Below are positions 15,938-23,928 of a stretch of 48,449 bases of DNA, one piece after another. A program made the translations under genes and the position numbers. This stretch comes from Oscillospiraceae bacterium (GTDB lineage: Bacteria > Bacillota > Clostridia > Oscillospirales > Oscillospiraceae): positions 1-48,449 of the forward strand of contig JAAWQM010000018.1 in NCBI GenBank assembly GCA_022800525.1, in the 5' to 3' direction. The notes under the pieces are model-generated. The model searched no databases. It was not told where the DNA came from and saw only the letters and a program-made list of their open reading frames with translations. Position 1 is the stretch's first letter. Each line of letters begins with the position of its first letter.

Positions 15938-17320
15938 ATGTTTCGCGCGTTACGGCAGGAGGAAGGATTCTATCAAAATCTGGCGGCGCTGACCGCGCCG
16001 GTCGTCCTGCAAAATATCATCACTACTTCCCTGGGCTTCGCCGACATCTTCATGGTCGGGCTGCTGGGGAATGCGGAAATGGCGGCGGTCACCGCCGCCA
16101 ACGTGCCGGTGTTCATTATTCAGGTGGTGCTTTTCGGCTTCCAGAGCGGCATGGCCGTACTGGTCAGCCAGTACTGGGGCAGAGGGGACACCGAGAACAT
16201 CAACCGCTGTCTGGGTGTTGCCTTGTACGCGGCTACAGGGTTTTCCACTCTGGTTGCGCTGATTACGTTCCTGTTTCCCGCCCAGGTACTGCGGCTTATC
16301 ACACCCAATGAGGAGCTGGTACAGCTGGCGGTGAATTATATCCGGCTGGTGGGCTTCTCCTATATCTTTAACAGCGTCAGCAGCGTTTACGCCGGCGTTC
16401 AGCGCAGTACCGAGTATCCCGCCTTTGGGATGATTCTGTTCGGCATCTCCATGTGCGTCAACACATTTTTGAACTTCGTGCTGATTTTCGGACACTTCGG
16501 CGCTCCTGCTATGGGCGTTACCGGCGCGGCGGCGGCCACCCTGTCCAGCCGGGTTGTGGAATTCATTGTGGCGCTGGCCTTCGCTTTCCGCAGCAAGCGC
16601 CTGCCGCTGCGCCTGTGGTGCATCCTGCTGCCGGGACAGGATATTCTGCGGCGGTTCATCCGCTACTCCACGCCGGTGGTGTGCAACGAGGCCATGTGGA
16701 GCCTGGGGACCTCCATGCTCACCGTCATCATGGGCCACATGGACAACAGTCAGGACATGCTGGCCGCTTACGCCCTCATCGGCAACGTGGACAAGCTGGC
16801 CACCGTGGTCTGCTTCGGTCTGGCAGCCTCCGCCGCCGTCATCGTGGGCAAGGAAATCGGCCTGGGGCACGACAGGGAGCGGGTCTACTCCGTCAGCTGG
16901 ACGCTGCTGCTGGCCTCCATGCTGGTGGGGGGCGTCGTGATGGTCCTCATGCTGGCCCTGCTGCCAACGTTTTTCCAGCCGGTGCTGTTTCCGCTGTTTC
17001 AGCTTACGCCCGGCGCGGCGGAAGCCGCGGCCTGCCTGACGGTTATTTATGCCGTGTTCATGCCCATGCGGGCCTTTGACATCACCAACATCACCGGCGT
17101 GCTCCGGGCCGGAGGCGACGCGCGGACAGCCGCGCTGATTGACATTGGGCCGCTGTGGTTGGTGGCGGTTCCTTTGATGGCCCTGTTGGGGCTGGCGCTG
17201 GACGCGCCCACATGGCTGGTGTGCGTGGCGATGCAGGCGGAAAATATCTGCAAGTGTCCTTTGGGCCTGCTCCGTTTCCACAGCAAGCGGTGGATCAACG
17301 ACGTCACCCGGACGGCGTAG
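15938..17320 (+). CDS. MATE family multidrug/Na+ antiporter
   Basis: A 460-residue integral membrane exporter of the MATE family, driving drug or metabolite efflux with Na+ or H+. About twelve membrane segments are visible in two halves. Family residues include ALTAPVVLQNIITTSLGFADIFMVGLLGNAEMAA at the start and VCNEAMWSLGTSMLTVIMGHM at the start of the second half. The substrate cannot be assigned. The start at 15938 follows CAAGGAGG; a longer frame upstream would run into the repeat. The gene is 10 bases ahead of the rlmA-type gene, so they share a transcript. In other organisms rlmA homologues of this type are linked to drug or antibiotic resistance. Confidence 0.92.
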   Translation: MFRALRQEEGFYQNLAALTAPVVLQNIITTSLGFADIFMVGLLGNAEMAAVTAANVPVFIIQVVLFGFQSGMAVLVSQYWGRGDTENINRCLGVALYAATGFSTLVALITFLFPAQVLRLITPNEELVQLAVNYIRLVGFSYIFNSVSSVYAGVQRSTEYPAFGMILFGISMCVNTFLNFVLIFGHFGAPAMGVTGAAAATLSSRVVEFIVALAFAFRSKRLPLRLWCILLPGQDILRRFIRYSTPVVCNEAMWSLGTSMLTVIMGHMDNSQDMLAAYALIGNVDKLATVVCFGLAASAAVIVGKEIGLGHDRERVYSVSWTLLLASMLVGGVVMVLMLALLPTFFQPVLFPLFQLTPGAAEAAACLTVIYAVFMPMRAFDITNITGVLRAGGDARTAALIDIGPLWLVAVPLMALLGLALDAPTWLVCVAMQAENICKCPLGLLRFHSKRWINDVTRTA

Positions 17321-17330
17321 AGGAGCAGCC

Positions 17331-18164
17331 ATGTCACAATTTTGCTGTCCCCTGTGCGGGGACGTTCTGACGGAGACCCCGGTGGGCCTGCGGTGTCCCG
17401 CCGGACACTGCTTTGACCGGGCGAGGGAGGGATATGTGAACCTCCTGCCGGTGAACCGGAAACACTCAAAAACGCCTGGAGATGACAAGGGCATGGTTGC
17501 TGCCCGGCGGGTGTTCCTGGAGAAGGGCTGGTATCAGCCGCTGCGGGAGGCGCTGCAAACCCTGGCGGCGGAGCTGGCCGGGCCTGCCCCGGCGGTTCTG
17601 GACGCAGGCTGCGGAGAGGGGTACTACACCGGCGGAGTCCGGGATGCGCTGCTGGAGGCTGGGAAGGTTCCTCAGATTGCGGGAGTCGATATCTCCAAGG
17701 CCGCGCTGCAAAAGGCGGCGAAGCGGTATCCTGGCATCGAGTTCGCGGTGGCGTCCGCTTACCGGCTGCCAGTGGCGGACGGGAGTGTGGACCTGCTGAT
17801 GAATGTGTTCTCGCCGCTGGCAATTGAGGAATTCCGGCGGGTGGTGAGGCCCGGCGGGGCGTATCTGTATGTAGTGCCTGGGGCGAGGCATCTGTGGGAA
17901 TTGAAGGAAGCGTTGTATGAACGGCCTTACCTCAATGAGGAGAAGGAGACGCCTTATGAGGGGTTTTCGTATGAACGGATTGTTCCGGTCAATTACACGG
18001 TTCATCTGCCCAGTCAGGAGGACATCCATGCGCTGTTTCAGATGACGCCGTATTATTGGAAAACGTCTAAGGACGGTGCGCAGCGGCTGGCGGAGATAGG
18101 GCAGATGGATTGTATGATTGATTTTAAGATACATGTATTCCGGCGAAGCTACGAAACAGCCTGA
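17331..18164 (+). CDS. RlmA-type 23S rRNA (guanine-N1)-methyltransferase
   Basis: A 277-residue SAM-dependent methyltransferase. The N-terminal zinc ribbon has C6, C9, C22 and H26 (CPLCGDVL...CPAGHCFD), followed by AREGYVNLLPVNRKHSKTPGDDKGMVAARRVFLEKGWY, a block typical of RlmA(I)/RlmA(II). The Rossmann motif I is VLDAGCGEGYYTG near 87-99. RlmA(I) methylates G745 and RlmA(II) (TlrB) G748 of 23S rRNA; the Bacillota form usually acts at G748, but sequence alone does not decide. The methylation can alter macrolide sensitivity. It follows the MATE gene by 10 bases. Confidence 0.88.
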   Translation: MSQFCCPLCGDVLTETPVGLRCPAGHCFDRAREGYVNLLPVNRKHSKTPGDDKGMVAARRVFLEKGWYQPLREALQTLAAELAGPAPAVLDAGCGEGYYTGGVRDALLEAGKVPQIAGVDISKAALQKAAKRYPGIEFAVASAYRLPVADGSVDLLMNVFSPLAIEEFRRVVRPGGAYLYVVPGARHLWELKEALYERPYLNEEKETPYEGFSYERIVPVNYTVHLPSQEDIHALFQMTPYYWKTSKDGAQRLAEIGQMDCMIDFKIHVFRRSYETA

Positions 18165-18236
18165 GCCTCTGGAAGGGCGTGAAGCAAAGGCTGCTCGTTC
18201 AACGCCCCTGTCACATACTCCAGGGAATTCAATTTT

Positions 18237-18263
18237 GTAGGGGCGGATGATATCCGCCCCTAC
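18237..18263. repeat. REP-like palindrome, full-length form
   Basis: The clearest copy. The arms are GTAGGGGCGGAT (18237-18248) and its exact complement (18252-18263), with a three-base loop. It is preceded by TTTT, so it may terminate transcription from the rlmA-type gene. Confidence 0.7.
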
Positions 18264-18330
18264 ACGGATTCTGCTATTCTGAAAATTGTGCGTCAGAAAT
18301 TGATTTCCCTGTTACACACTCTGCTGCTCC

Positions 18331-18360
18331 TTGACACTGTTGCGCGTCCTATGCTATACT
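18331..18360 (+). promoter_or_regulatory. Promoter for the lipoprotein gene
   Basis: Perfect -35 TTGACA (18331-18336), an 18-base spacer and TATACT (18355-18360) with an upstream TG (TGCTATACT, extended -10). Confidence 0.65.
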
Positions 18361-18464
18361 GTGTATTGGAAGTCTCTGCCTCTCGCCGTGAAATGGTTAT
18401 CACGTTCAGGCTTTGACTTCCTTTTAACATATACAATGGCGATTTTTCATTGAGAGGAGTGCCT

Positions 18465-19928
18465 ATGAATGTGAAGCTGATTTGTTGTGCTGTAATAGCA
18501 GTGATGCTACTGTGCGGCTGTCAGGCAAGCATGGAATCACAAAATATCATGGAAGACCCTCCCGCGTTGGAGCAATCTGAACAGGAGCCGCCGCCCTCTG
18601 ATGACAGAGCCAAAGCAGAGGAAAAGGAGGAAATATCTCCGTATCCCCCGGCCCCTCCGGTCTGCGAGCTGGCCTTTACGGAAATAGAATCTTTTCCATT
18701 TCCCTTTGAGGATGAGCTTCTGACAGACCCTATGATGAGACTCCTTCTCTCCACCGAGCAAGCTCTATATGATTATGATACTATGTGGCAGCTGCTGGAG
18801 GAGAACTATCCATATCTTGAGGCAATCAAGCGGGATTTGGGGATCGACTGGGAAGAAGTAAAGGCGGAGTACCGCCAGATTTTGGAAGGCCACGCTTCTT
18901 ATGGATATATTTGGCAGGGTTCCTTCCTCCAGACGATTGACGACTGCCTGCGAGAGTTCCAGTCTGTCGGTCATCTGTTTCCGGTTTCGGTTGATTTTCG
19001 CGTCACTCTGCTTGATATCTGGAAAGATTACGAAAATGCTCCGTATCAAAATCTACGCAAAATTGTTGGCAATCCTAAATCAGAGCTTTTCTACCAATAT
19101 GAACAACGACTTCGTTATCCGGGTTCTGGTGGTTCCAATCCTGATCCGGAGAAGGACGAGCCGATCAGCGTAGAAGGATTGACGGTTATATCGCAAGATT
19201 TGTCTACTGGATATGTAGGGGGAGAAGTCCCTTATTTGAAAATTGAATCGTTTCTCCTATGGGATGATGCTGCGCAGGCTGCGCTTGAGGACTTTTTCTC
19301 AAGTATCTCCCAGGAAGAACATCTCATTATAGATGTTCGTGGAAATGGAGGCGGAAATGATAGCGCCTGGAGCGTGGGGATTGTGCCATTCCTGGCACAA
19401 AAGGAATATGAATTTAATCTGTTTTTTGCAGCCAAGTCTGGAGCACTGAATTTGTGGGTGGAGCCTGAATTTGATAAAAACCGGGGTAATTTCACACGCT
19501 ATACCGATGATTCATGGCAGAAAGAATTTCCTTACATTTCGCCGGACATGGTAACTAGTATGGATATATTTTTAAAACTATCATCGACTCTGAGATGCAC
19601 TGATGTGCCGGACAAATTTCACGGAAAGATATGGGTACTTGTTGACAAATACTGCTACTCTGCGACGGATATGTTTGTTTGTTTTTGCAAGGAGACGGGT
19701 TTTGCAACGCTGGTCGGCACGAAGACCAAAGGAAGCGGGAAAGGCACTGAGCCCTATTATATGGCACTTCCTTATTCGGGGTTGATCGTTGAGTATGAGG
19801 CATGTTTGACGTTCAACACAGATGGAACCTACAACGGTATTTCCGGTACCGTCCCTGATATTGTACCCGAAGAAGGCCGCGGCGCGTTGGAAACATGCCT
19901 GATGGCGATTAACGGAGAACTAAATTGA
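18465..19928 (+). CDS. Lipoprotein with an S41-family peptidase-like domain
   Basis: A 487-residue lipoprotein. The N-terminus MNVKLICCAVIAVMLLCGC has a short basic head, a hydrophobic core and a lipobox ending at C19. A Pro/Glu-rich linker (about 20-80) follows, then a helical region, and then a C-terminal S41 (tail-specific protease/tricorn core) domain. Its key features are HLIIDVRGNGGGNDS and the nucleophile region KYCYSATDMF, with S399 in the SAxD position, then VGTKTKGSGKG supplying the lysine. The usual PDZ domain is not visible. It likely acts at the cell surface. Its base composition is more AT-rich than its neighbours, suggesting transfer. Substrate unknown. Confidence 0.82.
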   Translation: MNVKLICCAVIAVMLLCGCQASMESQNIMEDPPALEQSEQEPPPSDDRAKAEEKEEISPYPPAPPVCELAFTEIESFPFPFEDELLTDPMMRLLLSTEQALYDYDTMWQLLEENYPYLEAIKRDLGIDWEEVKAEYRQILEGHASYGYIWQGSFLQTIDDCLREFQSVGHLFPVSVDFRVTLLDIWKDYENAPYQNLRKIVGNPKSELFYQYEQRLRYPGSGGSNPDPEKDEPISVEGLTVISQDLSTGYVGGEVPYLKIESFLLWDDAAQAALEDFFSSISQEEHLIIDVRGNGGGNDSAWSVGIVPFLAQKEYEFNLFFAAKSGALNLWVEPEFDKNRGNFTRYTDDSWQKEFPYISPDMVTSMDIFLKLSSTLRCTDVPDKFHGKIWVLVDKYCYSATDMFVCFCKETGFATLVGTKTKGSGKGTEPYYMALPYSGLIVEYEACLTFNTDGTYNGISGTVPDIVPEEGRGALETCLMAINGELN

Positions 19929-19951
19929 TTGCAAATCAGCAAACTTTTCTG

Positions 19952-19980
19952 TTGACAGTTACCCAATTTTTCGGTATAAT
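19952..19980 (+). promoter_or_regulatory. Consensus promoter of the rpmH-khpB group
   Basis: TTGACA (19952-19957), a 17-base spacer and TATAAT (19975-19980). Both hexamers are perfect, which fits a strongly expressed ribosomal-protein operon. The leader is about 125 bases and GC-rich. Confidence 0.85.
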
Positions 19981-20113
19981 AATTATCGCTTGTCAGCCTC
20001 AGCAGGCCGGGAAGCCTAAATAGTCAACTGCGGGGCGGATGTCAACGGCCCGCCCGCCGTCGAGTAGAGCGGCCCCGCCGCTCAGCAATTCATATTTTAG
20101 GAGGTGTATGCAA

Positions 20114-20248
20114 ATGTTCCGTACCTACCAGCCCAAGAAGCGCCAGCGCTCCAAGGAGCACGGGTTCCGCAAGCGGATGAGGACCGCCAATGGCCGTAAG
20201 GTGCTCGCCCGCCGCCGCGCCAAGGGCCGCGCCCGCCTGACCCATTGA
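20114..20248 (+). CDS. rpmH: Ribosomal protein bL34
   Basis: A 44-residue basic protein of the large ribosomal subunit, starting [21 protein letters not shown] and ending [13 protein letters not shown]. These are universal bL34 motifs. An ATG six bases upstream (20108) is only three bases from the AGGAGG site, while 20114 is nine bases from it, so 20114 is chosen. It heads rpmH-rnpA-yidD-yidC-khpB under a consensus promoter. dnaA, its usual neighbour near the replication origin, is not upstream here. Confidence 0.98.
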   Translation: MFRTYQPKKRQRSKEHGFRKRMRTANGRKVLARRRAKGRARLTH

Positions 20249-20355
20249 GGTTCGCGGAGCTTGCAGCATCGCAGATAGGATAGATGAGGGGACGGCAGAT
20301 ACTGGTTTGCCGCCCCCATTCTGCGTACGCATTGGCACAGGAAGGGCGCTTTGTT

Positions 20356-20706
20356 ATGAAAAAAACCGTCACCATCAAGGAAAACCGGACCTTCCGCCGG
20401 ATATACAGCAAGGGACGCTCCGCTGTGACCCCCTTTCTTGTCCTCTACTGCCGTCCCAACGGCCAGGACCACAACCGCCTGGGCGTCACCGTCAGCACCA
20501 AGCTGGGCGGCGCCGTGGTGCGCAACCGGGCCCGGCGGCGTCTGCGGGAGGTCTTCCGTCTGGCTCAGCCCAGGCTGCGCCAGGGCTATGACATTGTCCT
20601 TGTGGCCCGCTCCCGGGCTGTGAACGGTCCCTACGACCGGCTGGCCGCCGCCTTTGAAAAGGCCTGCCGCCAGCTCAACCTCCTGAAGGAGGCGGAGAAG
20701 ACATGA
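20356..20706 (+). CDS. rnpA: Ribonuclease P protein component
   Basis: A 116-residue basic protein that supports the RNase P RNA in maturing the 5' ends of tRNAs. It shows the central-cleft strand ([22 protein letters not shown]), the conserved RNR-type loop [14 protein letters not shown] around 56-69, and the late helix [14 protein letters not shown]. The start ([16 protein letters not shown]) is the standard family N-terminus; an upstream start at 20284 is not. Its 3' end overlaps yidD by four bases, indicating translational coupling. Confidence 0.97.
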   Translation: MKKTVTIKENRTFRRIYSKGRSAVTPFLVLYCRPNGQDHNRLGVTVSTKLGGAVVRNRARRRLREVFRLAQPRLRQGYDIVLVARSRAVNGPYDRLAAAFEKACRQLNLLKEAEKT

Positions 20707-20918
20707 TCCGCCGCTTCCTGCTATGGGCCATCCGCTTCTATCAGAAGTACATCTCGCCGGGGCTGCCGCCCCGGTGCCGTTTCATTCCCACCTGCTCCCA
20801 GTACGCCGTGGAGGCCATCACCAGGTATGGCGCGGGGAAGGGGAGCTGGCTGGCGCTGAAACGGTTTTTGCGATGCCACCCCTTTCATAAGGGGGATATG
20901 TATGATCCTGTTCCGTAA
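20703..20918 (+). CDS. yidD: Membrane protein insertion efficiency factor YidD
   Basis: A 71-residue amphipathic protein peripheral to the inner face of the membrane that aids insertion of YidC clients. Family motifs [26 protein letters not shown] and [21 protein letters not shown] are complete, including the conserved Cys residues in RCRFIPTCS and RCHPF. It overlaps rnpA by four bases (ATGA) and is followed by yidC after 33 bases. Confidence 0.97.
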   Translation: MIRRFLLWAIRFYQKYISPGLPPRCRFIPTCSQYAVEAITRYGAGKGSWLALKRFLRCHPFHKGDMYDPVP

Positions 20919-20951
20919 GTTCAATGATTCTACTTGGAGGAAAAACTTTCA

Positions 20952-22046
20952 ATGGGCAAAATCATTACCACACCCTTTGCCGCTCTCCTGCGCCTGATGT
21001 ACTCCATCAGCGGGTCCTACGGCCTGTCCATCATCCTCTTCAGCCTGATCGTCACCCTGATTATGGTGCCCTTCCAGATGAAGTCCAAGCGCAGCATGGT
21101 CCGCATGGGCAAGCTCACCGACAAGCAGACGGAGCTGCAAAAGCAGTATGCCAAGAATCAGCAGAAATACCAGGAGGAGCTGGCCAAGCTCTACCAGGAG
21201 GAGGGCGTCAACCCCATGGGCGGATGCCTGTGGTCCTTCCTGCCGATGTTTGTGATCGTGCCCCTGTACGCCATCATCCGCCAGCCCATCACGTCCTTCA
21301 TGAACCTCAGCCAGGAGGTCTGCGACGCCCTGCGGGAGGCGGCCATCGCCATCGGCTATGACGTGGACGGCATCTCCGGCGGTATCCGCAACGCCTATGA
21401 GCAGGTGTACCTGTCCGATTTCATCACCCGCAACTGGGACAAGTACGACTGGCGCGGCATTGAAGGAGCCGGGGACAAGCTGCTCCAGATGAACTTTGAC
21501 TTTTTCAAGATCAACCTGGGCCGCCAGCCCTCGGAGGCGCTCTCTAATTTCTCGTTTGACTGGCCTCTGATCGGTCTTCTCCTGATCCCTGTTCTGGCTG
21601 CCGCGTTCAGCTATTTACAGACCATTATTTTCAACAAGAGCAACGGCCAGTCCCAGGCCCAGCAGGGCTCCATGAAGATTCTGAATCTGATGATGCCCCT
21701 CATGAGCCTCTGGGTCTGCTTTTCCATGCCCGCCGGCCTGGGCCTCTACTGGATTGCCAACAGCGTATGGGGTATGATCCGCGAGTCTACCCTGGGCAGG
21801 TATTATACCAAAAAGATCAATGCGGAGGAGGAGGAGCGGGAGGCCAAGCGCGCCGCTGCCCGCCAGCTCCGCATGGAGGAGGCCAGAAAGCGCGCCGCCG
21901 AGCAGCCCCAGGAGCCCCGGAAGAAGAAGCAGCCCCAGAAGTCTCCGGAGAAGAAGATTACCACCAACGATGCCGGGCGCATCGCTGAACGTCCCTATGC
22001 CCGCGGCCGCAGTTATAAGGCGGACCGCTATGATGATAAGGAGTAA
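20952..22046 (+). CDS. yidC: Membrane protein insertase YidC/OxaI/SpoIIIJ
   Basis: A 364-residue polytopic insertase of the inner membrane. It begins directly in the first membrane segment (TPFAALLRLMYSISGSYG), without the lipobox of Bacillus YidC. The groove arginine is in MKSKRSM, and the cytoplasmic coiled-coil hairpin is at QTELQKQYAKNQQKYQEELAKLYQEEG. A region of about 75 residues between the second and third membrane segments (QEVCDALREAAIAIGYDVDGISGG...) is longer than in most Gram-positive members. The basic C-terminal tail (KRAAARQLRMEEARKRAAEQ) may bind ribosomes. The start 20952 follows GGAGG; TTG at 20934 is inside that site. Confidence 0.94.
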   Translation: MGKIITTPFAALLRLMYSISGSYGLSIILFSLIVTLIMVPFQMKSKRSMVRMGKLTDKQTELQKQYAKNQQKYQEELAKLYQEEGVNPMGGCLWSFLPMFVIVPLYAIIRQPITSFMNLSQEVCDALREAAIAIGYDVDGISGGIRNAYEQVYLSDFITRNWDKYDWRGIEGAGDKLLQMNFDFFKINLGRQPSEALSNFSFDWPLIGLLLIPVLAAAFSYLQTIIFNKSNGQSQAQQGSMKILNLMMPLMSLWVCFSMPAGLGLYWIANSVWGMIRESTLGRYYTKKINAEEEEREAKRAAARQLRMEEARKRAAEQPQEPRKKKQPQKSPEKKITTNDAGRIAERPYARGRSYKADRYDDKE

Positions 22047-22055
22047 GCATTCGTT

Positions 22056-22967
22056 ATGCAGACGAAATTTATTGATATGACCGGCAAGACTGAGGATGAG
22101 GCCGTCAGCAAGGCCCTTTCTCAGCTGGGCCTTGACCGGGACGAGGTGTCCGTAGAGATTCTGGAGCGGGCCAAGAAGGGCTTTTTAGGAATCGGCGCGG
22201 CTCCGGCGAAGGTGCGCGTCACCTACGAGGCGCCCGATGAGCCGGCCAAGCCCGTCATGAAACCTGCGGAGAAACCCACGCCTGTCTCTCCGGTTGTGGA
22301 AAAGCGCGTGGAGAGGCCTGCGCCCCGTCAGGAGGAGAGGCGTCCCGAGCGGCCTGCCCGGGCGGAGCGTCCAGAGCGCACAGAGCGTCCCAGGAAGCCT
22401 CCCCGCCCCAAGCCTGAGCGCCGGGAAACGGCGAAGCCTGTTGTGGAGGAGGCTTCCGCAGCGCCCGCCGCCCCTGTGGATTTGGGCGAGCCGTGCAGTG
22501 ACGAGAAGGCTCAGAAGATTGTGACTTTTCTTACCGGACTGCTGGAGCATATGGACAGTGTGGCTCAGGTAAAGGTTTACTACAGTGCGGAGGAAAACCG
22601 CTACACGGTGATTTTGGATGGGGAGAAGCTGGGCGCGCTGATTGGCCGCCGGGGCGAGACTCTGGACGCTATCCAGCAGCTGACCAACTACTCCGTTAAC
22701 CGCGGCAGCGACAAACGCGTCCGCATTCATGTGGACGCGGAGAACTACCGGCTCAAGCGTGAGCAGAGCCTTCAGCACCTGGCGCAGAAGGTGGCGGCCA
22801 AGGTAGTGAAGTACCACCGCAACGTCACCCTGGAGCCCATGAACGCCTACGAGCGCCATGTGATCCACGCAGCCCTTCAGGATGTTCCCGGCGTCACTAC
22901 CTACTCCATGGGCACCGAACCCAACCGCCGTGTTATCGTGGCCGTTGACCGGGGAGCTGCGCGGTAA
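22056..22967 (+). CDS. khpB: RNA-binding protein KhpB (Jag)
   Basis: A 303-residue RNA-binding protein with three domains. The Jag_N domain (about 1-50, KGFLGIGAAPAKV) is followed by a disordered, Pro/Glu/Arg-rich linker (about 55-150). A KH domain near 180-215 has GALIGRRGETLDAIQQLTNY, and a C-terminal R3H domain has NAYERHVIH around 262-270. KhpB acts with KhpA on RNA and affects cell elongation and division; KhpA is not in this window. It is the last gene of the rpmH group, with hairpins downstream. mnmE, which commonly follows, is absent. Confidence 0.95.
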   Translation: MQTKFIDMTGKTEDEAVSKALSQLGLDRDEVSVEILERAKKGFLGIGAAPAKVRVTYEAPDEPAKPVMKPAEKPTPVSPVVEKRVERPAPRQEERRPERPARAERPERTERPRKPPRPKPERRETAKPVVEEASAAPAAPVDLGEPCSDEKAQKIVTFLTGLLEHMDSVAQVKVYYSAEENRYTVILDGEKLGALIGRRGETLDAIQQLTNYSVNRGSDKRVRIHVDAENYRLKREQSLQHLAQKVAAKVVKYHRNVTLEPMNAYERHVIHAALQDVPGVTTYSMGTEPNRRVIVAVDRGAAR

Positions 22968-22975
22968 AAGGCAGT

Positions 22976-23007
22976 GATACGTTTCTTTGTGAACAAAGAA
23001 ACGTATC
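22976..23007. terminator. Long perfect hairpin after khpB
   Basis: A 15-base perfect stem (22976-22990 with 22993-23007) with a two-base loop, followed by AAGAGAAAACTTTTT, nine bases after the khpB stop. It could be a terminator of the operon, but the stem is AT-rich and resembles the TACTTTT...AAAAGTA hairpin of the type II repeats. Confidence 0.5.
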
Positions 23008-23095
23008 AAGAGAAAACTTTTTATCCGCCCGATGGGCCATTGCCCTGCGGTGTCTTCCCCTGTTGAAATATCTGTTATCATTGTAACTGCCAAAG

Positions 23096-23127
23096 GGCGC
23101 GGAACAAAGTTCCGCGCCCAACATTTT
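23096..23127. terminator. GC-rich terminator between khpB and the ECF gene
   Basis: An 11-base stem (GGGCGCGGAAC and complement, loop AAA), followed by AACATTTTT on the plus strand. It sits between convergent khpB and the ECF substrate-binding gene. Confidence 0.65.
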
Positions 23128-23203
23128 TAAGTCTGCATTTGACCGTACGGCTCGCACCATACTGGAGGGCCCCTCCGAACAGCCCGGTTTCTTTGATGCC
23201 GCC

Positions 23204-23809
23204 TCACCCAGCTATGACGTGCGCTTTCCGCAGCGGCTGTCTCAGCGCCATGTAAAGGAGCGCGGCGCAGACCATTGCTATAATCGCGTTGGCCAGAGTC
23301 ACCGGCAGCTTGACCGTCAGCGTCTCCATGACCGCTACATCCCATGTAAAGCTCTTGACGAAAACGCCGCTGATGATGTTCTTTGTTACATACAGCAGGC
23401 AGTAGGTCAGCGACCCGAGCAGTCCCGCAAACCACACCCGGAGATTGTCGCCGCCCAGCTTTACCCTGTGCATAATCAGCCCCGCCACAAAAGCCATCAG
23501 AAACTTATTGATGAACGTGATCCAGAACTCAGGCGCCCAGGCAGGGTCCGACAGATCCACCAGCGCGTTGCCAATACCTGCCGCCAATCCACCGGTGATA
23601 GGTCCAAACAGCAATGCGGACAGGATACACATGGCGTTCCCTACGGACAGGGCCGTCTTGCCGAGTGGGCTGGGGATGGGAATACTGATGAATTTTGTCA
23701 GCACGAAAATGGCTGCCGCTAACACTCCGGTCAGTACGATGTTGTGCGTTGTAAAATACTTTTTCAGACTGGACGGTGCGTTCAGCTCCAAAGATACTTT
23801 CAGCTTCAT
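23204..23809 (-). CDS. ECF transporter S component, possibly for a B6 vitamer
   Basis: A 201-residue integral membrane substrate-binding subunit of an ECF-type vitamin transporter. About six hydrophobic segments are visible, with the FGPITGGLAAGIGNALVDL pattern of family PF12822. It needs a shared EcfT and two ATPases coded elsewhere. The substrate cannot be read from sequence. The divergent neighbour is a MocR/PdxR-type regulator whose family commonly senses pyridoxal phosphate, so a B6 vitamer is a reasonable inference. No thiamine or FMN riboswitch is visible upstream: the gap to the regulator is only 119 bases. Confidence 0.85.
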   Translation of the reverse strand: MKLKVSLELNAPSSLKKYFTTHNIVLTGVLAAAIFVLTKFISIPIPSPLGKTALSVGNAMCILSALLFGPITGGLAAGIGNALVDLSDPAWAPEFWITFINKFLMAFVAGLIMHRVKLGGDNLRVWFAGLLGSLTYCLLYVTKNIISGVFVKSFTWDVAVMETLTVKLPVTLANAIIAMVCAALLYMALRQPLRKAHVIAG

Positions 23810-23833
23810 AGATGCTTCCTCCCTTTGGCTCTC

Positions 23834-23862
23834 TTGACAGAGCGCTGTATTGATGCTATTAT
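23834..23862 (+). promoter_or_regulatory. Promoter of the MocR-type gene, back-to-back with that of the ECF gene
   Basis: TTGACA (23834-23839), a 17-base spacer, TATTAT (23857-23862). The same bases contain TATAAT on the minus strand (23863-23858) as a -10 for the ECF gene, with TTTCAA 16 bases before it. Overlapping divergent promoters would let one bound regulator act on both genes. Confidence 0.6.
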
Positions 23863-23928
23863 ACCGCTATCTGGCCCCATTGAAACTGCCAGAATATAAA
23901 TTTTTTATGGTATCAGTTGGAGGAAGCC

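Noticed and set aside
18165-20110. A chromosomal origin with DnaA boxes upstream of rpmH
   Set aside because: No cluster of TTATCCACA-like boxes was seen, and the strand-specific AT-rich unwinding region is also missing.
20090-20338. Minus-strand frames opposite rpmH
   Set aside because: rpmH is unmistakable; the opposite frames are shadow and have no initiation site.
23810-23928. A riboswitch ahead of the ECF S gene
   Set aside because: The gap is too short and shows no CTGAGA (thiamine) or FMN-type conserved blocks.
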